A DNA stretch of 64,000 nucleotides from Fischerella muscicola PCC 7414. GTDB lineage: Bacteria; Cyanobacteriota; Cyanobacteriia; Cyanobacteriales; Nostocaceae. A model generated the notes under the pieces. The model was not told where the DNA came from and searched no databases. It saw nothing but the letters and a program-made list of their open reading frames with translations. This document shows, piece after piece, positions 9,122-18,900 of the stretch. The stretch's first letter is position 1. Every line of letters begins with the position of its first letter. The position numbers and the translations under genes are program-made. Where the stretch lies: NCBI RefSeq assembly GCF_000317205.1, contig NZ_AJLK01000151.1, positions 33,336 through 97,335 on the forward strand, in the 5' to 3' direction.

Positions 9122-9643
9122 TTAAAGCTTGTGACTGCTATTTGACTGGTAGATAAAAGAGTAAATGTGAATGCGTATATCAATAGCTTTATGCCAACCA
9201 GCAAGCACAGCATCATCTGAAATGTCTCCAAGAACTACCAAACTATCTTCTCTATCCACATAGTAAGGTAAAGGTTCAGCCTCTAACCAACCATAAGCGA
9301 TCGCTTGGGAGTTTTGCTCGTCAAAAACTGAAACTTTTAAGCACTGCTCGTACCTGAAGTAGTAATAGGGTAAATAGCAAGCTGGATATTCTCTTAAAGA
9401 TTCGCGATTAACTGTGTATGATTGCCAACGTAGTCGCTCACCCTTAATTTCTTTTGGATTAGCTTCTAGCCAATCATAAAGTTTTTTAGCTTGCCGCAAT
9501 GCGTGGTCTTTGCCTTCAAAAACAACGCTGGGAAGAAAAATCTCGCCGTCAAAATGTACCGCAACTTCAAATAAATCTTCATCCTCATCTTCGGCTTCGG
9601 CTTCTGTTACCTCAATGATTCCAGCCTTATATAGTTCAGTCAT
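9122..9643 (-). CDS. Hypothetical protein with acidic N-terminus
   Basis: A 173-residue protein, unrecognised. The N-terminus has an acidic run (TEAEAEDEDEDLFEVAVHFD), followed by a mixed alpha/beta body including HALRQAKKLYDWLEANP and PYYYFRYEQCLKV. It ends 27 bases upstream of the GNAT gene on the same strand and may belong to the same transcription unit. Confidence 0.6.
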   Translation of the reverse strand: MTELYKAGIIEVTEAEAEDEDEDLFEVAVHFDGEIFLPSVVFEGKDHALRQAKKLYDWLEANPKEIKGERLRWQSYTVNRESLREYPACYLPYYYFRYEQCLKVSVFDEQNSQAIAYGWLEAEPLPYYVDREDSLVVLGDISDDAVLAGWHKAIDIRIHIYSFIYQSNSSHKL

Positions 9644-9904
9644 TTCCCTGCATTGCTTCGTCAGATATACCCCTACATTATTAAAATTTTAGCTTTCAGT
9701 TACAAAATAATCAGAACGCTCTGTTGGTTATAATCCCTTATCTGGAAGGAAATTTTGTTTGTGTACACCAGCCAGCACCGTAGTGTTAGCGCAGATCGGC
9801 ATTATCTCCAGGAGGAACTAAAGCCCTATTCTTTTTCTTACCCGCGATCGCATTAACAGAGCGAATCAGTGTAAATTCAGAAATTCTTAAAATTAATAAA
9901 AATT
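9644..9904 (-). other. Intergenic stretch with a possible gene tail
   Basis: Between the 173- and 174-residue genes. On the minus strand, 9890 to 9786 is an open frame ending ...SVNAIAGKKKNRALVPPGDN plus five more residues and a TAA. It reads like the C-terminus of a real protein but has no ATG, GTG or TTG in front. It is most likely a gene remnant, or a short product with an unusual start. Confidence 0.3.
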
Positions 9905-10429
9905 TTAACTTGCCGGATGATATAACCCCGTATCCTGATTAAATTCCCATCCTAACCCGGCTCTATCCTTGCCTTTGCACCATCCCACAAAAAGCGGTGG
10001 TGGCAGATTAATTCGCTGCTCGCGTATAGTTTCTACACTTACACCAAGTCTTGAAGCTAAACCTTCTTCCGTTAGCGGTTGGATTCGAGGAGTTTGCCCT
10101 TGATAATATGAATTATTATTGTACGATTTCTTCTGCCGTTTCGGTTGGTTGTTGAGATAATTTTGAATTTTAATAATCGCCTCAGCAAATTGTTTCATTT
10201 GGGCTGTTATCTCTTCAGTTTTTTGTTCTAAAGAGTCCAAACGTTTATTTTCATTACCAGCAATTGCATCAAGGTCATCTAAAGAACCATCTAGGTATAG
10301 CTCAATAAAACGGGTGAGCGTCGCTGTTGCTGTCGTGCCTTTCGAGTTGCAACGGGCGATAAACTGCTCCCACATCTTTTGGTCACAGTTGAAAGATGCT
10401 AGCTTCTTTGTTCTCCCTGTATTGCTCAT
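9905..10429 (-). CDS. Putative ribbon-helix-helix DNA-binding protein
   Basis: A 174-residue protein. The N-terminal 50 residues (ASFNCDQKMWEQFIARCNSK, then TATLTRFIELYLDG) fit a ribbon-helix-helix type strand-helix-helix. A coiled coil (RLDSLEQKTEEITAQMKQFA) and a C-terminal segment with an HTH-like LTEEGLASRLGVSVETIREQ follow. Three 11-bp direct repeats lie directly before its ATG, as expected of an autoregulated RHH protein or a plasmid partition or copy-control factor. The domain call rests on pattern only. Confidence 0.6.
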   Translation of the reverse strand: MSNTGRTKKLASFNCDQKMWEQFIARCNSKGTTATATLTRFIELYLDGSLDDLDAIAGNENKRLDSLEQKTEEITAQMKQFAEAIIKIQNYLNNQPKRQKKSYNNNSYYQGQTPRIQPLTEEGLASRLGVSVETIREQRINLPPPLFVGWCKGKDRAGLGWEFNQDTGLYHPAS

Positions 10430-10462
10430 ATCTAGGTAATATCTAGGTAATATCTAGGTAAA
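10430..10462. repeat. Three tandem 11-bp iterons (ATCTAGGTAAT)
   Basis: ATCTAGGTAAT occurs at 10430-10440 and 10441-10451, and with a last-base change (ATCTAGGTAAA) at 10452-10462. The array touches the start codon of the RHH-like gene. Eleven bp is one helical turn, so the copies lie on one face of the DNA, as for cooperative operator binding. The same core in the other orientation (ACCTAGATA) recurs at about 27010, before another RHH-like gene. Confidence 0.8.
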
Positions 10463-10600
10463 CTAGTCCGCGGACAGGAACAACTGAGCGTGTTTCCATC
10501 TTGATAACTACCTTGACACTATCATGATGAGCGTATGAGTGCGATGGCCTAACCGCCCGGCGGAGGCGATACCTTCTGGAGGGAGACGCTTTTTTATTTT

Positions 10601-11683
10601 TTACCGATGTTTGCTTTTTTTACGCAGTGCGTGAGAAGTCCCAACACGCCCGACGTGGTGAATGTACTTTGCAGTTGTCGCCGGGGAAGCATGTCCCAAA
10701 TCTGCTTGCAAGTCAAAATCAGAAGCTCCATTTTTCTTAGCCAGCGTCGCGTGAGTGTGGCGCAGAAAGTGGGCGCTGAACTTAATTCCCGCACAAGCAG
10801 AAATTTCCTCCATCATCAGTCGCAACCCGCGATCGCTTAAAGGTTTACCCCTGTCCCGCCGACTGGGACTAGGAAACACCGGCTGATCGTTGCCTGCATC
10901 CCCACGATAATCCAGTAGCACCTCACTAGTTTCCGGATCGAGGCTAATGGTTCTAGTTTTATTTCGTTTCCCCGTCACAGTTAACAATAGACAGTCCCCA
11001 TCCTCCCGAAACTGCCGCCAAAATAATCCCGGCGTAATTACGCGCTTACCATAATCAGAAGTTTGCCGGGCAATTTCTCCTGCCCTCACCCCACTGTAAA
11101 ACATGAGAGTAAACAGCAACCAGTGCATCTTATTAGTGTTGTGTTGCAAGTCTACTGCCATCGCCGCTTTTTCCAACTTAGCAATCTCGCGTTCCGACAG
11201 AATGCGCTCTGCGAGCTTATCGTCCCACTGGATGCTTAAGTCCTTGCCCAAGTCGATAGCAAAATAACCAATAGAAGCTCTAGTACCCCACTCCCACAAA
11301 CTTTTAATCGCCGCCGTGTACTTAGCCGCAGTATTTTTACTAATTCCATAAGTATTTTTCTTTCCTCGTACTGGCTTTTCATCCTTGAGCCAAGCCAGAT
11401 AAGCGTGTAGATGGAATAACGTTACCATCCTCAAATCAGATATCCCAAACCGCGACTGCATATAATCGACAAGCTCATAACCAATTTGCCGATATGCCCG
11501 TCGCGTTTGGTCGCTTTTGATAGTGACAGAATGCACCCATAGCTCAATTAGCTGCTGTGTGGAATTAATTTTCTGGCGGTTGGGAAAATAATAATCCACA
11601 AGCGCAACACGAGCTTCATCAAGCGGTAGAGTCACCACCTCCACAGCAAGTGATTCCACGCTTAGTACGGGTAAATTTTCCAT
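10601..11683 (-). CDS. Tyrosine recombinase / phage-type integrase
   Basis: A site-specific recombinase of the tyrosine (XerC/D and lambda-integrase) family, 360 residues. It has an N-terminal SAM-like DNA-binding domain (roughly residues 40-140) and a C-terminal catalytic domain. The catalytic set can be read: Arg in FYSGVRAGEIAR, His-x-x-Arg in AHFLRHTHATL, His in LGHASPATTAKY and the nucleophile Tyr in TAKYIHHVG near residue 340. The frame opens at a TTG (11698); the ATG at 11683 (MENLPVLSVESL) is preferred. It could mobilise this region or resolve plasmid dimers. No attachment-site duplication was recognised in the window. Confidence 0.92.
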   Translation of the reverse strand: MENLPVLSVESLAVEVVTLPLDEARVALVDYYFPNRQKINSTQQLIELWVHSVTIKSDQTRRAYRQIGYELVDYMQSRFGISDLRMVTLFHLHAYLAWLKDEKPVRGKKNTYGISKNTAAKYTAAIKSLWEWGTRASIGYFAIDLGKDLSIQWDDKLAERILSEREIAKLEKAAMAVDLQHNTNKMHWLLFTLMFYSGVRAGEIARQTSDYGKRVITPGLFWRQFREDGDCLLLTVTGKRNKTRTISLDPETSEVLLDYRGDAGNDQPVFPSPSRRDRGKPLSDRGLRLMMEEISACAGIKFSAHFLRHTHATLAKKNGASDFDLQADLGHASPATTAKYIHHVGRVGTSHALRKKSKHR

Positions 11684-11962
11684 AATAAAATTCCCCAACC
11701 CCCACTGATAATTATGATGCCGAGAACTGTAATTCCCGGTATCTTTATGATAGTTGTTTCCAGGACACGATTAAATTGCTCATCTAGAATCATCTATATC
11801 GTATATACGCGGATATCCCATATGCGATGATGGTAGTGAGAAGAGTAAGGGAAGTAGAGGTAGATGGGGAGGTAGGGGGAGTAAGTAAATATTAGAACTT
11901 GAAGCAAATGGTTAAAGAACTGGTTAGAAATCACTTCTCCACAACAAAAGCGCGAGGGACTG

Positions 11963-12457
11963 GTGGAATATCCGCAGATAAATATAAAACTTCTGTCTGA
12001 AGAAGACCGGGAGTTGGTGAAGCAGGCCAAGCAGCGTGCTGAGGAGTTGCGCCTCACTTTTAAGGAGTTTGTGCTGAATTGTATTAAACAAGCACTTGTG
12101 GAAGAGAGTCCCGATAGTGCAGATAGTGCAACTGCTGCCGAAATTGAAGCTTTGAAAGCTCAAATCGCCGCCCTGGAAGAGAAGGTGAATATTCCTTCTG
12201 CGACCAAATCGGAAGTACATACCCTCCAAGAGCGGTTAAATCAATTGCGGGTGGGGATTTCAAATGAAATTAAGAAGGATAGGGAGCAACTTGCTTCTTT
12301 AACGCTGGCGATCTCCCGACTTGAAAGCCAAATTGAACAGCTCATACCTTCCTTAAATCTTCAGGTGGATGGCGAAGGTAATGCCGACAGTGATAGCGAC
12401 TGGATTTTTGGGGAAGGCTCAGGCAGTTTGGGAGGAGAAGATGTTGAGGGTTTTTGA
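11963..12457 (+). CDS. Hypothetical coiled-coil protein, possible RHH N-terminus
   Basis: A 164-residue protein from a GTG start at 11963, with a GAGGG five to ten bases before it. The first 45 residues (INIKLLSEEDRELVKQAKQR, then LTFKEFVLNCIKQAL) resemble a ribbon-helix-helix unit. A long coiled coil follows (ATAAEIEALKAQIAALEEKV, then LASLTLAISRLESQIEQL), with an acidic, Gly/Ser-rich tail. The arrangement (RHH plus coiled coil) parallels the gene at 9905. It is probably a DNA-binding plasmid protein; the exact role is unknown. Confidence 0.6.
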   Translation: MEYPQINIKLLSEEDRELVKQAKQRAEELRLTFKEFVLNCIKQALVEESPDSADSATAAEIEALKAQIAALEEKVNIPSATKSEVHTLQERLNQLRVGISNEIKKDREQLASLTLAISRLESQIEQLIPSLNLQVDGEGNADSDSDWIFGEGSGSLGGEDVEGF

Positions 12458-12780
12458 AATTGGTCATAAAACAATTGTCTTGACCCAAAATAAGCCCTAA
12501 TGAATTGAGACGCGCTAGTTTTAGTTGTGGATTTTCCCGTGATTGTTTTTTCCCACTCAGCCACAGATTCCAGAAACACTTTAGCACCCAACTATGTTTC
12601 AACTGACCAATCTTCGGCTAAAGCTTGTTCTGGATTGAGGATGTCAAACACAAAATGTCCACCTAGTTTTAAAACTTGTTAGACCTCAAGGATCGCAGCA
12701 GCCCAATATTCAAGTACAAAATAGCAACTAAATCAAGTGGCGATAGCTAAATCTGTCCCTACTTGCCTAGCATTGATTTC
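12455..12780 (-). pseudogene. Decayed SAM-dependent methyltransferase
   Basis: One minus-strand frame reads as the C-terminal half of a class I methyltransferase but is broken by three in-frame stops. Readable pieces are ARQVGTDLAIAT, then YFVLEYWAAAILEV, then QVLKLGGHFVFDILNPEQAL (the 'vLkpGG.fvfD.lnpe' motif) and, after another stop, GAKVFLESVAEWEKTITGK. No intact start is visible. The piece therefore represents an inactivated, truncated gene sitting between the RHH/coiled-coil gene and the giant gene pair. Confidence 0.6.
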
Positions 12781-12902
12781 TTATGCTGTAATAGTGCAAA
12801 TGTATTGCTTTTTAATGTTAAGAGCGCAGATGATGTAGTTTATATCGCCACTATCAATCAAGGCATTTTACACTATCTCAACCATTTGTAGGAGACATTA
12901 GG

Positions 12903-15900
12903 GTGAATATTATTTCTGAAGGTGACAATCATTTAGCTCCCTTAGATTACAGCAGTTTACTCAACAAAATCTTGGAAGTGCTGCCCAGTCAAAACCCATT
13001 CCAGTTCTCCCCAGATGACAGTCGATTGCGGATTAATATTGACAAAATCGCCGATCTGGTTGCTAATTCACAAGTGGAAAGCCCTTTGGCATCTGCTAGC
13101 GGGATTCGTTGTGCAACTATCAACCTTAGCGATCGCACAAGTAAAAATTTCCCAGAGCAAATCAGGCTAATCCGCGATCGTTTGCAAAACCTCTTGATTG
13201 CCGCATTACCACCAAACAAAACAGTAGAATCAGCGATTTCGCAATTACTGACAGATTTACAGTCTTTTCAAGGTACAAAGCCATCTCTGGGATTTACTTA
13301 TCCTTTCGGAGAGTATACAGGTTTGCAAAAACAGCGGCTCAGTCTTCAGCGCCACCGTTCAGGCAGTGATTCTCTCTTGAAACTTCATAAACTAATCATC
13401 ACAGTTAAAGATGTCAAGGGATTTGATTCTCAACTTTCTTCCAGTCTTGATAATTATATCCAACAAGAATTTAGCGAAGAAACTGAGAGTGATTTAGAGG
13501 AATTAAGCGACACACTAGAAGAACTGATTAAAAATCAAAAATCTGACTTTTACAAGCTCAAACGAGTCATGTATACCGAAGCTATTGGTATGCTCAAACG
13601 AGAGGCAAAAATCAGGTATTTAGAGTTTATTTTGGAGAATGTTAACGATAGTGTAGATGGCAAAATATATCTTCAAGATTTGATTCGACGGCTACGATTA
13701 CTAGAAGAATATATCAATGATATCAACCGAGGGTATGGTCATTACCAAGTAAACTATGCCGGAAAGTCAGTCAACTACAGAGACTTATTTTCTCGTGCCG
13801 AAGCTTTAGATATTCTCCCCATTATTCCCTTAATCGAAGGGTATTTAGGAGAAACAAAAGATGATACTAAAGGAGAGCAGCAGTTTATTTTTGGTTTCAA
13901 ACTAAAATTTGGCGGTACAGTTCAAGCTTACGGAGACAAGCCACTTTATGTACTGGATTATTACCTCAACCTAATCGACCCAGAAAGTCAGGAACATAAG
14001 GCGGGATTAGGGGACTCTTTTAAAAGTGATTATTTCAAAGAAAAAGTATTAAAAATAATATTTTTATACTATTTTATATTTGCTTCTAGGAGTAATCCTT
14101 TAGCAGATAACTACCAAGAAAATTCAGAGCTAAATTATGAACCTGTTTCGGTCTTTGAGCAACAGGTATTACCTGTACTCAAAGGTTCTGACGAAGAAGC
14201 TAAAAAGAAAATATTTGCCAAAATTAAGGAAGGAATTGAAAAATTTAACGTCAAAATAAAAATTGAAAAACTCAGGCAGTTACTTAAGGATTTGCTCAAA
14301 GATAAGCCTATTCTAAAAAGACGAGAGTATCCGCTTTATCTCGGCGTTAAAAGAGGCATTTTAGAGCGCGATTTAGACCGCATTTTAACTGATGTTACAT
14401 TTTTCAAGCCTGTCTTTGGTGAGAGGTCACGAGAAGCCCTAAAGTATATTTCCATCAGGGAGCCTCATGTTGATAGCAGCTACCTTTGCAATCTTTCTGT
14501 CAGTATTGCAGTAGAAGATATTCGCTATTTCCCCACTGATGACCGCCAAATATTTAGCATGGCGTATGATATCACAAATATTAAAGCACTACCAATTCTT
14601 TTGGTTCCTTTTACTGAAGAAACCTGTCAGAACATCTACAATAATTCTTTCAAAGATCAAAAACCAATTTTATTCATCTACAATCATAAAAAGTTACGAG
14701 AGCAAATTTTCAACAATCCTGACTCCCCCAAAGCGTTTATTTACCGATTTACTTTTTCTCTGCTTATTTATATCTGCCTGAAAGTACTGCTTGAGTCTGT
14801 CAAAGATAAACTGTTTATTCCCATTGTGCGGTTACAACTGAATACTAAGCAGAACTCCACACCAGAAGAAGAATTTATGCGCTCGCTCTCTAAAACTTTA
14901 TCCCACTTATTGAGCGAAGAACATCAATCCAGTACTCAAGGATTCTGTGTCAAAAACCTGAATCCTTACAAAATTGAAAATGGTCTAAGTTCTCTTTACT
15001 CTGTACTGCCCAAAAAATTTAAATTCAACGCTTCTTCTTACAACACCCAGCTAGACAAACTAGCAATTATTATAGTCTCCAGCCGTGAGAGTGATGCCAG
15101 TTGGCGAGGTGGAGAACGAATATCAAACTTGTTAGGAGAAGTTGTAGGAGTAGAGCGTCTACAGGATGGCACAGTTCGCTTAGAAAGGCTCAACACCTTC
15201 GCAGCAAACTATGAACATCAGCAGATGTTTCAAAGACCTACTATTGTCATTGATGAAGTGGACAAATTGTACCGCCAGGGCTATCGGCACTTTATGTATA
15301 TTGCCAAGTCTCCATATTCTAGCACTCTCAATATGACTCAGAGTGATGAAGATGAATCACTATTTTTCATGTCTACACCTGTACTCAAGGCTTTAAAGGG
15401 AGATAGAGACGACATCAAAATATATCCAGTATTTTTTGATAAATATTATGTGGTAAATCTAGGGCAGACTGTTAGTTCTTTGTACATACAAGACACGCTT
15501 GAACTAACAGGCTTAGTTGAAGATCCCAGCAAGAAAGCTGTTGTCTTTTTCAATCTCTTCAATGGAATTAAAGTCGGTCAAGATGACGAGCGTTACTACA
15601 ACGGGGTAATTTCCTACGCCACCTTGCTAAATGTCTATGATGACATTCTAGATGATGAAGATATCCGTAGGGGACTAATTTATGACCGCGAAAACAATCC
15701 TATCAAAAATGATATCTTGCAATATCTAACCTTATTCCACTTTTCGCGTTACGAAGCTGTTCCCAGAAAGAATCGGAACATTAGCTTTAAACTTGACCCT
15801 TACGAAAACATCATTGGAGATGATGCCGTTGGTAAATTATCAGTTTTCAAGCATACCACTAGGAGTGTAAGCTTTAACTCTTTGGCGTTTTTAACTGAAG

Positions 15901-15941
15901 TTAGACGTGCCTTGAATGTAGAAGGAGAGGAGCGGAAATGA
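12903..15941 (+). CDS. Large protein of unknown function, partner of the helicase
   Basis: A protein of 1012 residues from a GTG start, not recognised. No Walker A motif is visible. The N-terminal third is helical with charged coiled-coil stretches (ETESDLEELSDTLEELIKNQ). The C-terminal third has alternating hydrophobic strands, including KLAIIIVSSRESDASWRGGE, PTIVIDEVDKLYRQGYRHF and DKYYVVNLGQTVSSLYI. The run 'TIVIDEVDK' resembles a Walker B strand but has no matching P-loop in this chain. The stop overlaps the start of the helicase gene (ATGA at 15938-15941), so the two are translationally coupled and probably form a complex. The pair sits in an accessory region full of defence genes, which suggests an antiviral or anti-plasmid role (inference). 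Confidence 0.8.
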   Translation: MNIISEGDNHLAPLDYSSLLNKILEVLPSQNPFQFSPDDSRLRINIDKIADLVANSQVESPLASASGIRCATINLSDRTSKNFPEQIRLIRDRLQNLLIAALPPNKTVESAISQLLTDLQSFQGTKPSLGFTYPFGEYTGLQKQRLSLQRHRSGSDSLLKLHKLIITVKDVKGFDSQLSSSLDNYIQQEFSEETESDLEELSDTLEELIKNQKSDFYKLKRVMYTEAIGMLKREAKIRYLEFILENVNDSVDGKIYLQDLIRRLRLLEEYINDINRGYGHYQVNYAGKSVNYRDLFSRAEALDILPIIPLIEGYLGETKDDTKGEQQFIFGFKLKFGGTVQAYGDKPLYVLDYYLNLIDPESQEHKAGLGDSFKSDYFKEKVLKIIFLYYFIFASRSNPLADNYQENSELNYEPVSVFEQQVLPVLKGSDEEAKKKIFAKIKEGIEKFNVKIKIEKLRQLLKDLLKDKPILKRREYPLYLGVKRGILERDLDRILTDVTFFKPVFGERSREALKYISIREPHVDSSYLCNLSVSIAVEDIRYFPTDDRQIFSMAYDITNIKALPILLVPFTEETCQNIYNNSFKDQKPILFIYNHKKLREQIFNNPDSPKAFIYRFTFSLLIYICLKVLLESVKDKLFIPIVRLQLNTKQNSTPEEEFMRSLSKTLSHLLSEEHQSSTQGFCVKNLNPYKIENGLSSLYSVLPKKFKFNASSYNTQLDKLAIIIVSSRESDASWRGGERISNLLGEVVGVERLQDGTVRLERLNTFAANYEHQQMFQRPTIVIDEVDKLYRQGYRHFMYIAKSPYSSTLNMTQSDEDESLFFMSTPVLKALKGDRDDIKIYPVFFDKYYVVNLGQTVSSLYIQDTLELTGLVEDPSKKAVVFFNLFNGIKVGQDDERYYNGVISYATLLNVYDDILDDEDIRRGLIYDRENNPIKNDILQYLTLFHFSRYEAVPRKNRNISFKLDPYENIIGDDAVGKLSVFKHTTRSVSFNSLAFLTEVRRALNVEGEERK

Positions 15942-18900
15942 TTGCGGAAGATTTAGGAAGATTATTTGAAATCGGCTTCAATGTTGGCATCCTTGCTTAT
16001 ATTCAGCAAAACCAATTGAATCACCGATTCGGAGATTTATATCAATGTGACTTACAAGCATTGCGGTTTCCACAACTGCATCGACGTATAGTTGACCGCG
16101 CTAACGTAATTAATGATAGTGATAGTAAAATCATTGCTAAGTGGAGTATATTTTTTCTCCAAAAGGGGTTTTTATCCGGCTTAAATTTCTTTAGGGAGTA
16201 CCTGGAATCAACAGGTTGGAAACAGCGAAAGCTGGAAATTTTATACTACCAGTGTAACTTTTGTGATGACAACAGCCTTGGTACTCTTGTTAAGGGTGAG
16301 GAACAAGTCTTTAGAGATATCTTGTCACAATTAGGAAATATCAAGGTTGATATCGGTCGCTATAAGCAGCAAGGAGAGTTTCTTAGGGCTGATACTTTAA
16401 TGCTGCTGCACAACGGCAAACAGTTTCGTATTCTCTCAGTGGATTTATCAGTGTTCTCGATTAAGTCAGCTGAAGATATTAAAGATTTAGATAATGTAGA
16501 AGTTATACGGCAATTACTGCTCAGTGAAATTAGTTATTTACGCTCAAAAAGTGTTTTCTCTGGACTTAGTATCGATACGGGAACAGACACCACAAAACTT
16601 GGATTAACCTTTTCTGAAGGGATTGCTCGTTATTTCACAGCTTTCAAGCGCAAGGACAAAGAGAGTGTCAAATTAATCCAAGCAGCCAGTTATGCTCATA
16701 GCTTCTATGAGTTTTTACGACAGCACTCTCTTCTCCAAGAAGCTGATCCCGTGATGTTTAGCATTATGGGTTACACTGACCGAGGTGTTAGTGCGATGTC
16801 AGTAAATCGAGAAAATTTAGATATCTTAAATACCTGCCACCGCATTTATAAGCAGCAACAAAGTGGTCAAGCGATCGTCGAAGCTCGTCAACAAGTTCTC
16901 AGAATCGTCAAAAGGAAAGCAGCTGAGAGTTTTGTTAATGGCAAGACATTTATAAACTCTCTTTTAGCAGTACCACCTGATACAACTACTTTGGTTACTC
17001 ACCAGGAGCGAGTAACAGGGTTTTTTAACTCAAGCGGGGAAGTGCCACCTCAATTAATGGCTCAACTCGGACTGAGTGGTAGTCTAGACCTACGTTCGGC
17101 TCACACCGCACTAATTAAAACTGCCCTGACTAATGACAATCCTTATCTTTTCTTAACTGGCAATCCTGGCATTGGTAAAACCACAACCATTGTAGAATTT
17201 CTCAAACAGCATCTCGACGATGGCTTTTTGTTCTTCTATGTCAGTCCCAGAAAAAACGTTAACAAGGACGTAATTGAGAAGTTCAAGAGTCAACCGGGAG
17301 AATCATTGGGCGGGAGCATTGCAGCACCATTGGAGAATCACGGACTGTTTTGCATCAATACCAATGCAGACATTATTCAAGCTAATGGTGGACACTGTAC
17401 TGTGCAGTATTTCTCTGATTTACAAGAAGGGGACTTTACAGAACAAGCTGTTCATTTTATCGATGGTCAGGCTCTTATTGAGCGCAGTCTCTCTACTTCT
17501 CAAAGACTCCAGCGCAAAATGGAGGATTTAATTCAGGATGCTGGTGAGCAAACTAAAGGAGTTTTAGATAGCATTTGTGAAGCTATTTACACAATTATAG
17601 ACCGTCAACTTTCCAATAATATAGTGGCAACAATTTCGCTGCAATCTTTGAAAAAAACGGGTAACGGTCAAGACACTCTCCGCCATTTTGAGAAGATATT
17701 TAGGAACGCCTATAACCAAAGTGAAGGTTCAGTCATTCCTGACCAAATGAAGAAAATCTCTCAACGCATTAAACATATATTCATCATGGTTGATGAGATT
17801 ACAGGAGACCATAGCGGTGTAGAATTTTTAAACCGCATCAGTTCTATCCTTCGCCAATATGAGTTGACTAATTCCCAATATGGCTTTAATACCAAAATTA
17901 TTGTAGCTGATGCTTCTATTGTTGACCCAGATGTCATTCAACAGCATCTTTCTACTACAGTTTCAGAACCAGACAAAATCTTTTATCGGCGAGCGTCAGA
18001 GAACGACTCACCCCTTTCAGTACAAAATTTTAAGTTTAAGGGATTAGGCGCAACTGTCATCAATTCTAACTCTTACCCTGCTCGTAGTTTAAACATTACT
18101 TACAAAGTATTTATTGACTCTTTTAAATTTAGCAATTCAGCTTTTTTAGAGAAAAACAATAGCTTAGTTAACCGTGTACAAGCAGAGATTGCTGAAGATA
18201 TTAATTCTTTCTTGGATAACCCAGAAGCTGGACAGATAATTGTATATATCCAGGATAAGCAGAGATTAAAAGAATTGACTGAATATCTAAAAAAACATCG
18301 ACGTAATTTTCAGTTATTTACGGATTATTTAGAAATTCACGCTAATATTTCAGAGCAGGAAAAAGAAGAAATCAAAAAATGTAATAACGAGGTGAAAGTG
18401 GTCTTTATGACCGCCTCAGCTAGTCGAGGGTTATCATTTCCTAAAGCTAAACATATTCTGGTTGATATCCCTCGCTTTGCCATTGAGCAAAACTTAATGG
18501 AAATTATTCAGGTAATTTACCGGGGTCGCGGTAACTACCTTGAAGATGGAATGACCAAAACCTTAGATAATGAGGAGAAAGATTTAATTCTTTACTTATC
18601 AGAGCGGGCTGTATATTACGCTGATGACCCGGAGCTTTCTTTACAAGAAAGTGTGCTGAGTCTTGTGAATATTCTATTAATTTTCAAGACATCTGTCATG
18701 ACAAGAATTTCTGGGTCTGGGCAGATAGGTAAAGATCATTTTATGATGATTCCTATTGGGGGAAAGTCGGTATTTGCAGCAGGTGAAACCTTTACGGGTA
18801 AGATATCTGGTTTAATCAAAGAACTAAAGAAAGAGCATATTCGTCGTCGCAATGACAAACTTTTGAAAGAGGTTTATACGAGCCTAGAGCAACTGTTAGG

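Noticed and set aside
11790..11840. ATATC...GATAT and GTATATAC palindromes as an attachment site next to the integrase
   Set aside because: Short AT-rich palindromes are expected by chance here, and no matching second copy was found in the window.
12342..12602. Minus-strand open frames of 76-86 codons as intact genes
   Set aside because: One frame is part of the decayed methyltransferase and continues upstream through stops; the other is its shadow. Neither is an intact gene.
15240..15290. 'TIVIDEVDK' of the 1012-aa protein as an ATPase Walker B
   Set aside because: No Walker A sequence was found anywhere in that chain, so an ATPase call is not supported.
15000..15941. C-terminal part of the 1012-aa protein as an Argonaute PIWI domain
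   Set aside because: Alternating strands gave a faint resemblance, but no catalytic DEDX set or MID-type motif could be placed.
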